Under the pieces are notes generated by a model. It did not search any database. It was not told the DNA's origin and saw only the letters and a program-made list of their open reading frames with translations. Below are positions 17,860 to 25,812 of a DNA stretch of 48,215 nucleotides, one piece after another. Source of the DNA: a virus; the IMG/VR virus record IMGVR_UViG_3300017967_002895, positions 1-48,215 of that record. One strand, given 5' to 3'. Made by a program: the position numbers and the translations under genes. Position 1 is the stretch's first letter, and every line of letters begins with the position of its first letter.

Positions 17860-18834
17860 TTAAAACCGTTTTAATACACGCCCGCCACTGTTAATGAAAT
17901 CTGTTTTTTGGTTCATTTCGAATTCAAAAACTTTAGTAGCTGATGGGTATCCCATTACATTTTGAGTTCTATATAATGAGTCACAGTTTGTTATTTCTAA
18001 TGTTTCACATGTACCTGCTGTGCCTACTTTGCTAAAGTATATTTCTAGGTCTCTTACGGTATTAAATTCATTCATACGAATACGATATAGACCAAACTTA
18101 AATGCAATTCTATCAGCACCAAATGATGTATTGCCACGATAACCGATAACCTTTCTACCATCTATCCAAGCATCGTATACACCATTAGTATCATTTGACC
18201 AAACAGCACGGCTTACATATTCTACCCAACGTCCAGTATAACGCTGTGTTCCACCCAAGAATACCATTGTATCTGTCTTATCACAGAATGAATTCTCGCC
18301 GTCACCGTCACGTCCAATAATACAGTCATTTTCTTTAAACTGATGTTTTATAGTAAGACCTTCACCTCGAACTGAAAGATTTAATAGGGGACCGAATGTT
18401 TGATTATTTCGTATTTCTTTTAAATCAAAGATTGTAGCAGGTGCGTCTGCTACAGTACCTTTGGGTAACCAAAAAACAATTCGTGTCCAAATCTCTTTAT
18501 TAAAACGCTGTGCCGTTTCTTTTCGTTGTCCATATTCAAAACGTTGTCCAAAACCGCCTACACCATTACGATACCAATCATCACGTGCACCTCCCATAGA
18601 GGTACTAAGATGTATTCTAGCAGCAATTTCACCCTGATGTTCTACCATTTTAAATGCTTTACTTTTGGCAACATTTCTCTCAACAAATATGTTGCCATAC
18701 TTGCTATCTGCCATAAGTATTTGTCCTATATTTTGATTAACACCTGTTGGCTTTTCTTGTTGTATGGTAGAAGTATCAGGCGAACAACCTAATACACTAA
18801 GACTTAATAAACTTAATGCTACGAATTTTTTCAT
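17860..18834 (-). CDS. Predicted lipoprotein, polysaccharide-lyase-like
   Basis: A 324-aa protein with a lipoprotein signal peptide: M-K-K, a hydrophobic stretch, then V-L-G-C17, so Cys17 would be lipidated after export by host machinery. The mature part is beta-rich with R-W-V-E-Y-V-S-R-A-V-W, G-V-Y-D-A-W-I-D-G-R-K and F-K-F-G-L-Y-R, the pattern of the jelly-roll polysaccharide lyase / heparinase-like family. It may degrade or bind an acidic polysaccharide at the envelope. It sits 2 nt after the preceding early gene, with an AGAAGG site. A lipid-anchored lyase made early in infection is unusual for a phage; acquisition from a bacterium is likely. Confidence 0.65.
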   Translation of the reverse strand: MKKFVALSLLSLSVLGCSPDTSTIQQEKPTGVNQNIGQILMADSKYGNIFVERNVAKSKAFKMVEHQGEIAARIHLSTSMGGARDDWYRNGVGGFGQRFEYGQRKETAQRFNKEIWTRIVFWLPKGTVADAPATIFDLKEIRNNQTFGPLLNLSVRGEGLTIKHQFKENDCIIGRDGDGENSFCDKTDTMVFLGGTQRYTGRWVEYVSRAVWSNDTNGVYDAWIDGRKVIGYRGNTSFGADRIAFKFGLYRIRMNEFNTVRDLEIYFSKVGTAGTCETLEITNCDSLYRTQNVMGYPSATKVFEFEMNQKTDFINSGGRVLKRF

Positions 18835-18836
18835 GT

Positions 18837-19136
18837 TTATTTACCTTCTATAATGTCTGCAGCTTTTTCAAAGTATTCAGTATACAGTTCACCGTCAAGC
18901 AACACTCCCCATTTCATGTACATATCGCTATCAACAAAGTTCCAGTTAATAGTACCGTCTTTGTTCTTGTTAGCAGGCTCAGTAGCAGTCCAGATCATAT
19001 CGTTATAGAACTGATTGAATGTGCTTAACTCTTGCTCTTTAATGGCATTGTATAAGTTTTCGGGAATATAACCGTAACCACGTGCTGTATTGTACGCTAC
19101 ATATGCTTCATATGTTTTATGTTCTACTGCTTGCAT
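18837..19136 (-). CDS. Hypothetical early phage protein
   Basis: A 99-aa soluble protein rich in Tyr, Asn and Trp, with a probable helical N-terminus and acidic C-terminus; no family recognised. It is the first gene after the sigma70-type promoter at 19167-19194 and has an AGAAGGAC site. The lipoprotein gene begins 2 nt after its stop, so both are probably expressed together early in infection. Confidence 0.65.
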   Translation of the reverse strand: MQAVEHKTYEAYVAYNTARGYGYIPENLYNAIKEQELSTFNQFYNDMIWTATEPANKNKDGTINWNFVDSDMYMKWGVLLDGELYTEYFEKAADIIEGK

Positions 19137-19166
19137 AACTAAGTCCTTCTCTTTGATTACATAATT

Positions 19167-19194
19167 AATATAGCATGATTCGTGGATATGTCAA
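19167..19194 (-). promoter_or_regulatory. Sigma70-type early promoter
   Basis: Minus strand TTGACA (19194-19189), a 16-nt spacer with CGAATCATGC, and TATATT (19172-19167). The following leader TAATCAAAGAGAAGGACTTA resembles that of the promoter at 17120-17147 base for base apart from a few changes. Confidence 0.8.
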
Positions 19195-19203
19195 GTTTTT
19201 AAA

Positions 19204-19211
19204 GATAAATA
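19204..19211 (+). promoter_or_regulatory. Late-promoter box GATAAATA
   Basis: GATAAATA lies 26 nt before the ATG of the SGNH gene at 19238 and back to back with the minus-strand early promoter, so this 101-nt gap holds divergent early and late promoters. The leader has an AAAAAGGA ribosome-binding site. Confidence 0.6.
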
Positions 19212-19237
19212 AGTACGAAGTTAAAAAGGATACTTGA

Positions 19238-19969
19238 ATGTTATACGCAAATGGATGTAGCTTTACATATGGAACTGGACTAGCAGATAAAGAAACTGCA
19301 TGGCCTTATGAACTAGCAGAGATGTTAGGGTTTGATAGAGATGAAACTGTCACAGAAGCAGACAGAGGCGTTTCTAATACATATATTGTAAGAACAACAA
19401 TTAAAACTGTGAGTGATTTTCTACAAGAAGGTAAGAAGCCTTTTTGTGCTATAGGTATGACTGCTCCTAGCAGAAGAGAGCATTTTATAGAAGATAAAAA
19501 TCTACTAGTTCATAATATACCGTCACCGGAATATCATGGTAACATTAGACTCGAAGAAGAAACTAATAAAGAATTGGCATTGTTAAATTCTTTATACATG
19601 AAGCATTTTTGGAGTCCAACATATGACTTCCATCAATATCTTATAAATGTTTTAACACTTCAAAACTTTTTTAAGAATGCTGATTTAGAATATGTAATTT
19701 TTAATTCACTAAATCTTACACCTAACTTGATTGATCCTACAATCTTTTCAGAAATTTGTGAGCAAACAGAAATGACAAATGTTATGGCGCAAATAGATAT
19801 GACTAGATTATATGAACAACAAACATTCTTTACATATATGTATGATAATGAGTTATACTATGATAAAGAGGGCGACGAAAGGTATATGCATCCAAACAAA
19901 GAAGCACATAATGGTTGGGCAAAAATATTATTTGATGATATAGAAAGAACAAGATCAGGAAACGGATAA
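19238..19969 (+). CDS. SGNH hydrolase-like protein
   Basis: A 243-aa protein starting directly at the SGNH block I motif: Y-A-N-G-C-S8-F-T-Y-G-x-G, with S8 the expected nucleophile. A G-x-S-N-T segment about 40 residues on fits block II, and M-H-P-N-K-E-A-H-N-G-W-A near the C-terminus could supply the His/Asp block. Likely an esterase or O-acyltransferase acting on a glycan; the substrate is not visible. It follows a late-promoter box. Its TAA overlaps the ATG of a 37-aa gene. Confidence 0.7.
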   Translation: MLYANGCSFTYGTGLADKETAWPYELAEMLGFDRDETVTEADRGVSNTYIVRTTIKTVSDFLQEGKKPFCAIGMTAPSRREHFIEDKNLLVHNIPSPEYHGNIRLEEETNKELALLNSLYMKHFWSPTYDFHQYLINVLTLQNFFKNADLEYVIFNSLNLTPNLIDPTIFSEICEQTEMTNVMAQIDMTRLYEQQTFFTYMYDNELYYDKEGDERYMHPNKEAHNGWAKILFDDIERTRSGNG

Positions 19970-20082
19970 TGAAAACACTTTGGGAAATCATAACTTGGCC
20001 TTTTGTCGAGTATAAAAGAAAAAAGCAGCTAAAGAAGAAAATGGAAGAACTTCGTAAGAGAGATCCTTTCATTTACAAATAG
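19969..20082 (+). CDS. 37-aa conserved basic small protein ending RDPFIYK
   Basis: A short gene overlapping the preceding stop (TAATG) and ending at TAG 20080-20082. It has an aromatic/hydrophobic start (L-W-E-I-I-T-W-P-F) and a very basic helix, then a K-R-D-P-F-I-Y-K ending. I know similar tiny proteins with an R-D-P-F-I-Y end from marine T4-like phages, which makes it a real gene despite its size. The amphipathic N-terminus could associate with membranes. Function unknown. The next gene's TAGGAG site overlaps its stop. Confidence 0.7.
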   Translation: MKTLWEIITWPFVEYKRKKQLKKKMEELRKRDPFIYK

Positions 20083-20091
20083 GAGTTACCT

Positions 20092-21627
20092 ATGAGAGTT
20101 ATGGGAATTAGCGGTGCGTTAAACCACGATGCGGCAGTATCAGTTGTTGAAGATGGTCGCATATTATATGCTTCACATAGTGAACGCTACAGTAAGATTA
20201 AAAACGATCCACTGCTAAATGATGCGATTATAAATGCTGCGTTATCGTATGGTAAACCAGATGTTATTGCTTGGTATGAAAAACCTCTACTAAAGAAATT
20301 TAGACAAGCAACAGCACAACAATGGGATTTTGTATTTGATTGGGACGAAATGCCCAAGCGTTATATTAAGAAAAAGTTCCCACAGTTAGCAGGTATCAAA
20401 ATTGAATATCAATCGCATCATTACACACATGCTGCCTCTGGTTATTACACAAGTAAACTTGCGGAAGCGGCTGTCGTTGTTATTGATTCTATAGGTGAAT
20501 TTGAAACTCTTAGTATCTGGCGTGGTCGAGGAGACAAACTGGAAAAACTATATTCTCAGGATTATCCTAACAGTGTAGGTCTTTTCTATTCAGCTATGAC
20601 ACAGCGACTAGGACTAAAGCCACAAGAAGACGAATACATTCTTATGGGTATGGCAGCGTATGGTGATCCGTATCGCAGACATAATGGAAAAACTTTAGTA
20701 CAACATTTAATGGATGATTTTGGTATTAAGTTAGAAGACCGCAGCGGAGAAGTATTCAAATTAATATCATTTAAAGAAAATCTACATAGAGGTTGTCGTT
20801 GGTTTTTAGAAGAACTACAAGAAGAACAAGACTTGTTTGATATAGCTGCCGCAACTCAATTGGTGTATGAACATATGTTGGAGCGTATTGTATATACAGC
20901 TAGAAATATGTCTCTTAGTACAAACATAATAATTATGGGAGGCTGTGCGCTAAACTGTAGTGCTAACTCTAAAATCACAGCAGCATTTAGAAATATATGG
21001 ATCATGCCTAACCCAGGTGATGCAGGTTCTTGTATCGGCGCTACACAAAAATATTTTAATAATCGTATTCATTGGGAAACACCTTATTTAGGACATGAGA
21101 TTAAAGGATCATATCCAGTAGAGAAAGCATTAGCAGCATTATTACGTGGTGAGATTGTTGGTATAGCAAACGGAAGAGCAGAGTTCGGTCCACGTGCGCT
21201 AGGCAATCGTACATTAACAGCAGACCCACGTGGTGATGATATTAAAGACCGTATGAATGAAATCAAACGCAGACAAAAGTTTAGACCTTTTGCACCGATG
21301 ATTTTAGAAGAAGACGTAAATGATTATTTTTACATGCCAAAAAATGTGACAGAAAGCCCATATATGCAGTTTGTTGCTGAATGTAAATATCCTGATGAAT
21401 TACCTGCTATCATTCACAAAGACGGAACATCACGTGTACAGACTGTAAGACATGACCAACATCCTGAGCTATATGAATTACTATATAAGTTCAAAAAAGA
21501 AACAGGATGTCCGATGTTAGTCAATACATCATTAAACATAAAGGGACAACCAATAGTAAATGATGAAAAGGATGCTGAAGATTTTGCCAAACATTATGGT
21601 ATTTCGGTGTTTACAAGTGACGATTAA
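20092..21627 (+). CDS. NodU/TobZ-type O-carbamoyltransferase
   Basis: A 511-aa carbamoyltransferase. The N-terminal Kae1-like ATPase domain starts G-I-S-G-A-L-N-H-D-A-A-V-S (5-17), followed by H109-H110-x-x-H113 with A-A-S-G-Y-Y, M-G-M-A-A-Y-G and G-G-C-A-L-N-C. The C-terminal domain contains the family signature G-R-A-E-F-G-P-R-A-L-G-N-R (about 361-373) and V-N-T-S-L-N. The family transfers a carbamoyl group from carbamoyl phosphate, via carbamoyl-AMP, to sugar hydroxyls. Length is slightly short for the family but complete. It follows a TAGGAG site. It would decorate a glycan made by the neighbouring glycosyltransferases. Confidence 0.92.
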   Translation: MRVMGISGALNHDAAVSVVEDGRILYASHSERYSKIKNDPLLNDAIINAALSYGKPDVIAWYEKPLLKKFRQATAQQWDFVFDWDEMPKRYIKKKFPQLAGIKIEYQSHHYTHAASGYYTSKLAEAAVVVIDSIGEFETLSIWRGRGDKLEKLYSQDYPNSVGLFYSAMTQRLGLKPQEDEYILMGMAAYGDPYRRHNGKTLVQHLMDDFGIKLEDRSGEVFKLISFKENLHRGCRWFLEELQEEQDLFDIAAATQLVYEHMLERIVYTARNMSLSTNIIIMGGCALNCSANSKITAAFRNIWIMPNPGDAGSCIGATQKYFNNRIHWETPYLGHEIKGSYPVEKALAALLRGEIVGIANGRAEFGPRALGNRTLTADPRGDDIKDRMNEIKRRQKFRPFAPMILEEDVNDYFYMPKNVTESPYMQFVAECKYPDELPAIIHKDGTSRVQTVRHDQHPELYELLYKFKKETGCPMLVNTSLNIKGQPIVNDEKDAEDFAKHYGISVFTSDD

Positions 21628-21638
21628 TATGTTATAAT
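21610..21638 (+). promoter_or_regulatory. Extended -10 sigma70 promoter
   Basis: TTTACA at 21610-21615, a 17-nt spacer and TATAAT at 21633-21638 preceded by TGT (extended -10). It straddles the carbamoyltransferase stop and points at the gene at 21662. Confidence 0.65.
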
Positions 21639-21661
21639 ACGTTAAAGATATATGGATAATT

Positions 21662-22762
21662 ATGGCTTACGATTGTTTTTTTATAACACTTGATTATTGC
21701 AAAGAAGAATTTTCAAAGTACAAACGTATTAGGGAAAAAATGCCTAATGTTCGCATGGTTAAAATTTCAGATAACAATCAAATAAAAGAAGCAGTGACCA
21801 AAATACAAAAGTTGAGTAATACAGAATATATGTGGGTGATTGATCCTGAAACACAAGTCAACGATGATTTTAATTGGAACATGATCCCTGAAGTTTGGGA
21901 TAATAAGTTATCACATGTTTGGTATACGGATCTAAGAAATAACTATTCAATGTCTATTGGGGTTAAACTTATACACAAAAATTATGACTTAGATGATTTT
22001 GATAACAGTTTGTATTTTAAAAAAGGACATTACAAAGAACACAAAAGTAATGTTCATTATGTTACAGTTGATAAAAAATATGATATTGTTTATTTGAGTT
22101 ATAATGAACCTTTTGCTGATGAAAATTACCATAAACTTTTAGAAAAGGAACCAGACGCAAAAAGAGTTCGTGGTGTTAAGGGTATTTTTAATGCTCACAA
22201 GGTAGCATCTGAGATAGTAGAAACTGATATGTTTTATGTCGTAGATGCAGACGCTGAGATAGTAGAGGATTTTGAATTTGATTATTATGCTGATCCATGG
22301 GATAGAGAAACAGTACATGTTTGGAAATCTCGTAATCCGATCAATGATTTAGAATATGGTTATGGCGGCGTGAAACTATTTCCAACTAAATTGTTACGTC
22401 AAGCAACCCATTGGAACATAGATTTTACTACGTCAATATCAGATAAATTCAGAATTATGGATGCAGTATCCAACTATACTACATTTAACACTGATCCGTT
22501 TAATACTTGGAAGAGTGCTTTTAGAGAATGTGTTAAGCTAAGTAGTAATATTATTAATCGTAGTGTAGAAGAAGAAAATAATACTAGATTAGATACTTGG
22601 TGTACTGTGGGAAAAGACAGACACATGGGCGAATTTGCTTTATTGGGAGCAAACTCTGGAAAACAATATGGTGAGAAATTTCACAACCAACAAGATAAAT
22701 TAAATCTTATAAATGATTTTGATTGGTTAAAAACAAAGTTCAAGGAAGAAAACAATGGTTAA
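21662..22762 (+). CDS. Glycosyltransferase-like protein with two tandem halves
   Basis: A 366-aa protein in which residues about 141-240 carry the motifs of the glycosyltransferase at 6717: Y-L-S-Y-N-E-P, A-K-R-V-x-G-V-K-G, A-H-K, D195-A-D197 and Y-G-x-G-G-V-K. Residues 5-92 follow the same order more weakly, with D61-P-E where the DxD motif would be, so the first half looks like a degenerate copy. The active half would use a nucleotide sugar with a metal. The promoter at 21610-21638 precedes it. It overlaps the next gene by 8 nt. Confidence 0.65.
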   Translation: MAYDCFFITLDYCKEEFSKYKRIREKMPNVRMVKISDNNQIKEAVTKIQKLSNTEYMWVIDPETQVNDDFNWNMIPEVWDNKLSHVWYTDLRNNYSMSIGVKLIHKNYDLDDFDNSLYFKKGHYKEHKSNVHYVTVDKKYDIVYLSYNEPFADENYHKLLEKEPDAKRVRGVKGIFNAHKVASEIVETDMFYVVDADAEIVEDFEFDYYADPWDRETVHVWKSRNPINDLEYGYGGVKLFPTKLLRQATHWNIDFTTSISDKFRIMDAVSNYTTFNTDPFNTWKSAFRECVKLSSNIINRSVEEENNTRLDTWCTVGKDRHMGEFALLGANSGKQYGEKFHNQQDKLNLINDFDWLKTKFKEENNG

Positions 22763-23696
22763 AAAAATTAGAATGATTGATAAAAACAGACGTAGAAAAA
22801 CATCAGTCAAATCAAATCAAGACCTATATGATAGTGTAGGAGTAGATCCAACGCTTACTATAGAAGATGAAACAGAGAGTGCAGCAGCAGGAGCTACAAT
22901 AACTATAGCAGAAAATTTTCCTGAAGTTATCGGTACTCCGCTTTTAGAACATTATAATTACCAAGAAATGGTAGAACAGTATTCACAAGTTAATGTTGCT
23001 CAACAATTAGGTAACTATCGTAGTGCTATGGACTTTTTAACTTATTATACGCCACAAGATAAAGATAATCTTTCGGATAGATTAAAAAAGATTATCTATC
23101 ACTTCCCCAATGTCGATATGGGTTCTTTCTTAACAAAAGAAAGTGCTAGAATTAACACATGGATTATTCAACATTTGTTCCATTCATTTGGAGAAAAGTA
23201 TATCGGTACTGTGTATCTATTAGGCGGCGGCATGGGGTTACTGGGTGCCATGATGCTAGACACGAAACTTAGGTTTGAAAATATTCGTTCTTTTGATATT
23301 CACGGATCTGGACAGTTTTTGGCTGATGAAATGATGTCAAATGAATTATTACAAGATTGGAGATTTAAGGCAACAACACAAGATATATTTAATATTGGTT
23401 ATGATGAAAATGTATTCTCTACTGTTCTTCCAGACGGTACTATATCTAACCCATTCAAAGAAATACCTGGAACTTTGATCAATCCTAATATTAGTTACTT
23501 AGAAAAATATGAAGCATGGTGGGATATGATACCAGATATGCGCAGAGTAGTTGTAGTCGGTGAAACTGGTGATGTACCAAGACCATTCTCCAGCTCACAA
23601 GCATTCAATCGTAAGTTTGAAATGAACTACGAAGTATATACTGGTGTTATACAAGTCGATAAAAAATATTACTTTATGAAAATAGGATACAAATAA
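22755..23696 (+). CDS. Methyltransferase-like protein
   Basis: A 313-aa protein. Residues 153-190 look like a class I SAM-dependent methyltransferase core: strand and loop V-Y-L-L-G-G-G-M-G-L-L, then an R-S-F-D181-I-H strand ending in an acidic residue, then D-W-R-F-K-A-T. The same blocks occur in the next protein, and both end F-M-K-I-G-Y-K, so they are paralogues. The first 30 residues are basic and the next 30 acidic, probably disordered. It may methylate a product of the island. Adjacent genes overlap at both ends. Confidence 0.6.
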   Translation: MVKKIRMIDKNRRRKTSVKSNQDLYDSVGVDPTLTIEDETESAAAGATITIAENFPEVIGTPLLEHYNYQEMVEQYSQVNVAQQLGNYRSAMDFLTYYTPQDKDNLSDRLKKIIYHFPNVDMGSFLTKESARINTWIIQHLFHSFGEKYIGTVYLLGGGMGLLGAMMLDTKLRFENIRSFDIHGSGQFLADEMMSNELLQDWRFKATTQDIFNIGYDENVFSTVLPDGTISNPFKEIPGTLINPNISYLEKYEAWWDMIPDMRRVVVVGETGDVPRPFSSSQAFNRKFEMNYEVYTGVIQVDKKYYFMKIGYK

Positions 23697-25003
23697 TGTT
23701 AGAAACTTTTGAATTATTAGATAGATTTGAAATACTATATCCTGAAGTAGAAGAATTTCCTCTACTTAGACGGGCATATATTGATAAAGATATGTCTAGT
23801 ATATTCAAACTATTAGAAAAAACTAACTTATATGCAGACGAATTGCGCAAAGCTGTTATTGAAGAAAATCTGCATAGTATTTTTAGATTACTTCCAGATG
23901 ATTATGATGACCTGCGTAAAGCAGTTGTAGAAGAAAATAGACACAGTATTTTTAGACTATTACCTGCGCAGTTCGATGAACTTAGAAAAGCAGTTATTGA
24001 AAAAAATATAAGAAGTATTTTCAGACTATTAGAAGAAGAAAAACATTATAATAAACTAGAAGATTTAAAAAAGGCGGTGGCAGAGGACAATTTATATAGT
24101 TTGTTTAGATTATTACCTGACTATTATTCTGGTTTAAAAAACAGCGTGTGTGATAAGAATGTACATAGTATTTTTAGATTTGTAGATACTGATGATAGAA
24201 AAACAGATGATTTAAGAAAAGCAGTATTAGAAAAAAACTTACATAGTGTCTTTAGATTATTAGAAGACCATGATTTGCGTAAATTACTTTTAGAAGATAA
24301 TACCAACAAATTGTGGGATATTATCAAAAGATATAAAGACGTACAATTTGTGGATGCTTTAAAATATTTTTATTTGAATGATATAGAAATCAATACTGAT
24401 TGTTTGAGTAGAGGTCAGATAAAAAGTAAGATGTGGTTAGTTGAAGAAGTTTCTAAATTAGATGTAGATTTAGGAATAGTATTCCTATGCGCAGGATGGT
24501 ATGGTACGCTTGCTACAATGTTATTTGAAAGCGGAATTAAGATTGAAAAGATAAGAAGTTTTGATATTGATCCTACTTGTGCTAACATAGCAGAGACATT
24601 TAATAAGAAATGGTTATTAGAAGATTGGCGTTTTAAGGCAAGTACATTAGATATTATGAAATTCAAATGGTCAAAAAACCCAGCACCTAGCGACGGTTCT
24701 ATCGGTAATATGTATTATGAAACGATTGCAAATGATGCTGTTGTAAAACTTAAAGACAATCCTGATACTATAATTAACACAAGTAGTGAACATATTGAAA
24801 ACTTTGATGAATGGTATAATAATATACCAGATGGAAAATTAATTATACTTCAGAATAATAATTTTGTAGATATTGAAGAACATGTAAATTCTTTTAAAAC
24901 ACTAAAGCAGTTTAGTAAAAGCGTAAAAATGAAAGAAACTCTATTCGAAGGTGAATTAGTATTACCACAATATAAGAGATTTATGAAAATAGGTTACAAG
25001 TAA
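23696..25003 (+). CDS. Repeat-containing methyltransferase-like protein
   Basis: A 435-aa protein in two parts. Residues 24-212 contain about eight tandem repeats of 22-27 residues with the core LRKAVIEENLHSIFRLL, probably helical hairpins forming a scaffold. Residues about 235-435 match the methyltransferase-like part of the preceding protein (V-F-L-C-A-G-W-Y-G-T, R-S-F-D-I-D, D-W-R-F-K-A-S) and end in the same F-M-K-I-G-Y-K. The repeats could hold a partner or polymeric substrate while the C-terminal domain methylates it. I do not recognise this architecture from a named family. The start shares a base with the previous stop. Confidence 0.6.
   Translation: MLETFELLDRFEILYPEVEEFPLLRRAYIDKDMSSIFKLLEKTNLYADELRKAVIEENLHSIFRLLPDDYDDLRKAVVEENRHSIFRLLPAQFDELRKAVIEKNIRSIFRLLEEEKHYNKLEDLKKAVAEDNLYSLFRLLPDYYSGLKNSVCDKNVHSIFRFVDTDDRKTDDLRKAVLEKNLHSVFRLLEDHDLRKLLLEDNTNKLWDIIKRYKDVQFVDALKYFYLNDIEINTDCLSRGQIKSKMWLVEEVSKLDVDLGIVFLCAGWYGTLATMLFESGIKIEKIRSFDIDPTCANIAETFNKKWLLEDWRFKASTLDIMKFKWSKNPAPSDGSIGNMYYETIANDAVVKLKDNPDTIINTSSEHIENFDEWYNNIPDGKLIILQNNNFVDIEEHVNSFKTLKQFSKSVKMKETLFEGELVLPQYKRFMKIGYK
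23765..24331 (+). repeat. Eight in-frame 22-27-residue repeats
   Basis: Region coding for residues 24-212 of the gene at 23696. Repeats two, three, four, five and seven are clearest (L-[RK]-K-A-V-x-E-x-N-x-x-S-[IVL]-F-R-L-L); the first, sixth and last are degenerate. The spacers differ in length, so the array is old rather than a recent tandem duplication. Confidence 0.85.
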
Positions 25004-25812
25004 TGAATAAAAATATACTACTCGTTGGATGTAGTTTTATTAGAGGAGTATATTCAGACGATGAACTAGATCCAAATATATTAGACTTGAGATTTGGTCA
25101 TTTGTTGTATGATACATTGACAGAAAGAGGATTAAAAGATTTTAATATATATGATACATCTTTTTTCTGTAATAGTGTACCTACACAGTGTATGATGATA
25201 GAACAACATCTAAAACACGAAAGAGTAGATTATGTAGTTTTTCAAGCAACTGTACCAAATAGAATTGGTTTAATAACAGATATTGAAAAGTTTATGTATG
25301 CAATATCTAATATTGGAATGATAATTGATGAAAATCTTACTAGGGGAGATGATAGAACTAAAAGAAACTACTTTACACTAAGAGGAAAAAATAACGGTGA
25401 AGATGTTTTCGGAAAAATAGATAAAGATTTGGGCGGTGTTTGGCTAAATGCAGGAATGATATATCACATGATTGAAAACAATAATAATTTGCTTAAATGG
25501 GTGACAGAAACATATTCAGAATATATGTCATGTCATGTCGGAGACATCGGAAATTGGTATTCTGTACAATCTAATTTATCGTTATTATTATATTCTCGTA
25601 AGTTATTAGAAAAAAGTAAAGTGCCTTTTAAAATCTTTGAATGGTTTGGATATGATGATTGTGAAACACTTGATACTTTTGATTTTTCTGTAAAAAAAGA
25701 AGGAATATTAGATAACCATTGGACAGATGATGGTTGTCATTTAGGTATTACCGGTCAGAAGAATATAATTGATAATTACTTAGTAGATGATATAATGAAA
25801 GTATTAACATAA
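25003..25812 (+). CDS. SGNH hydrolase-like protein
   Basis: A 269-aa protein with an N-terminal N-I-L-L-V-G-C-S11-F-I-R-G block I motif. Near the C-terminus D-N-H-W-T-D-D-G-C-H-L-G may hold the catalytic Asp and His. The middle contains V-D-Y-V-V-F-Q-A-T, the usual fourth strand of the fold. Esterase or acyltransferase activity on a glycan is plausible. The start overlaps the preceding stop, and its TAA overlaps the next ATG (TAATG), so it is coupled to both neighbours. Confidence 0.65.
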   Translation: MNKNILLVGCSFIRGVYSDDELDPNILDLRFGHLLYDTLTERGLKDFNIYDTSFFCNSVPTQCMMIEQHLKHERVDYVVFQATVPNRIGLITDIEKFMYAISNIGMIIDENLTRGDDRTKRNYFTLRGKNNGEDVFGKIDKDLGGVWLNAGMIYHMIENNNNLLKWVTETYSEYMSCHVGDIGNWYSVQSNLSLLLYSRKLLEKSKVPFKIFEWFGYDDCETLDTFDFSVKKEGILDNHWTDDGCHLGITGQKNIIDNYLVDDIMKVLT

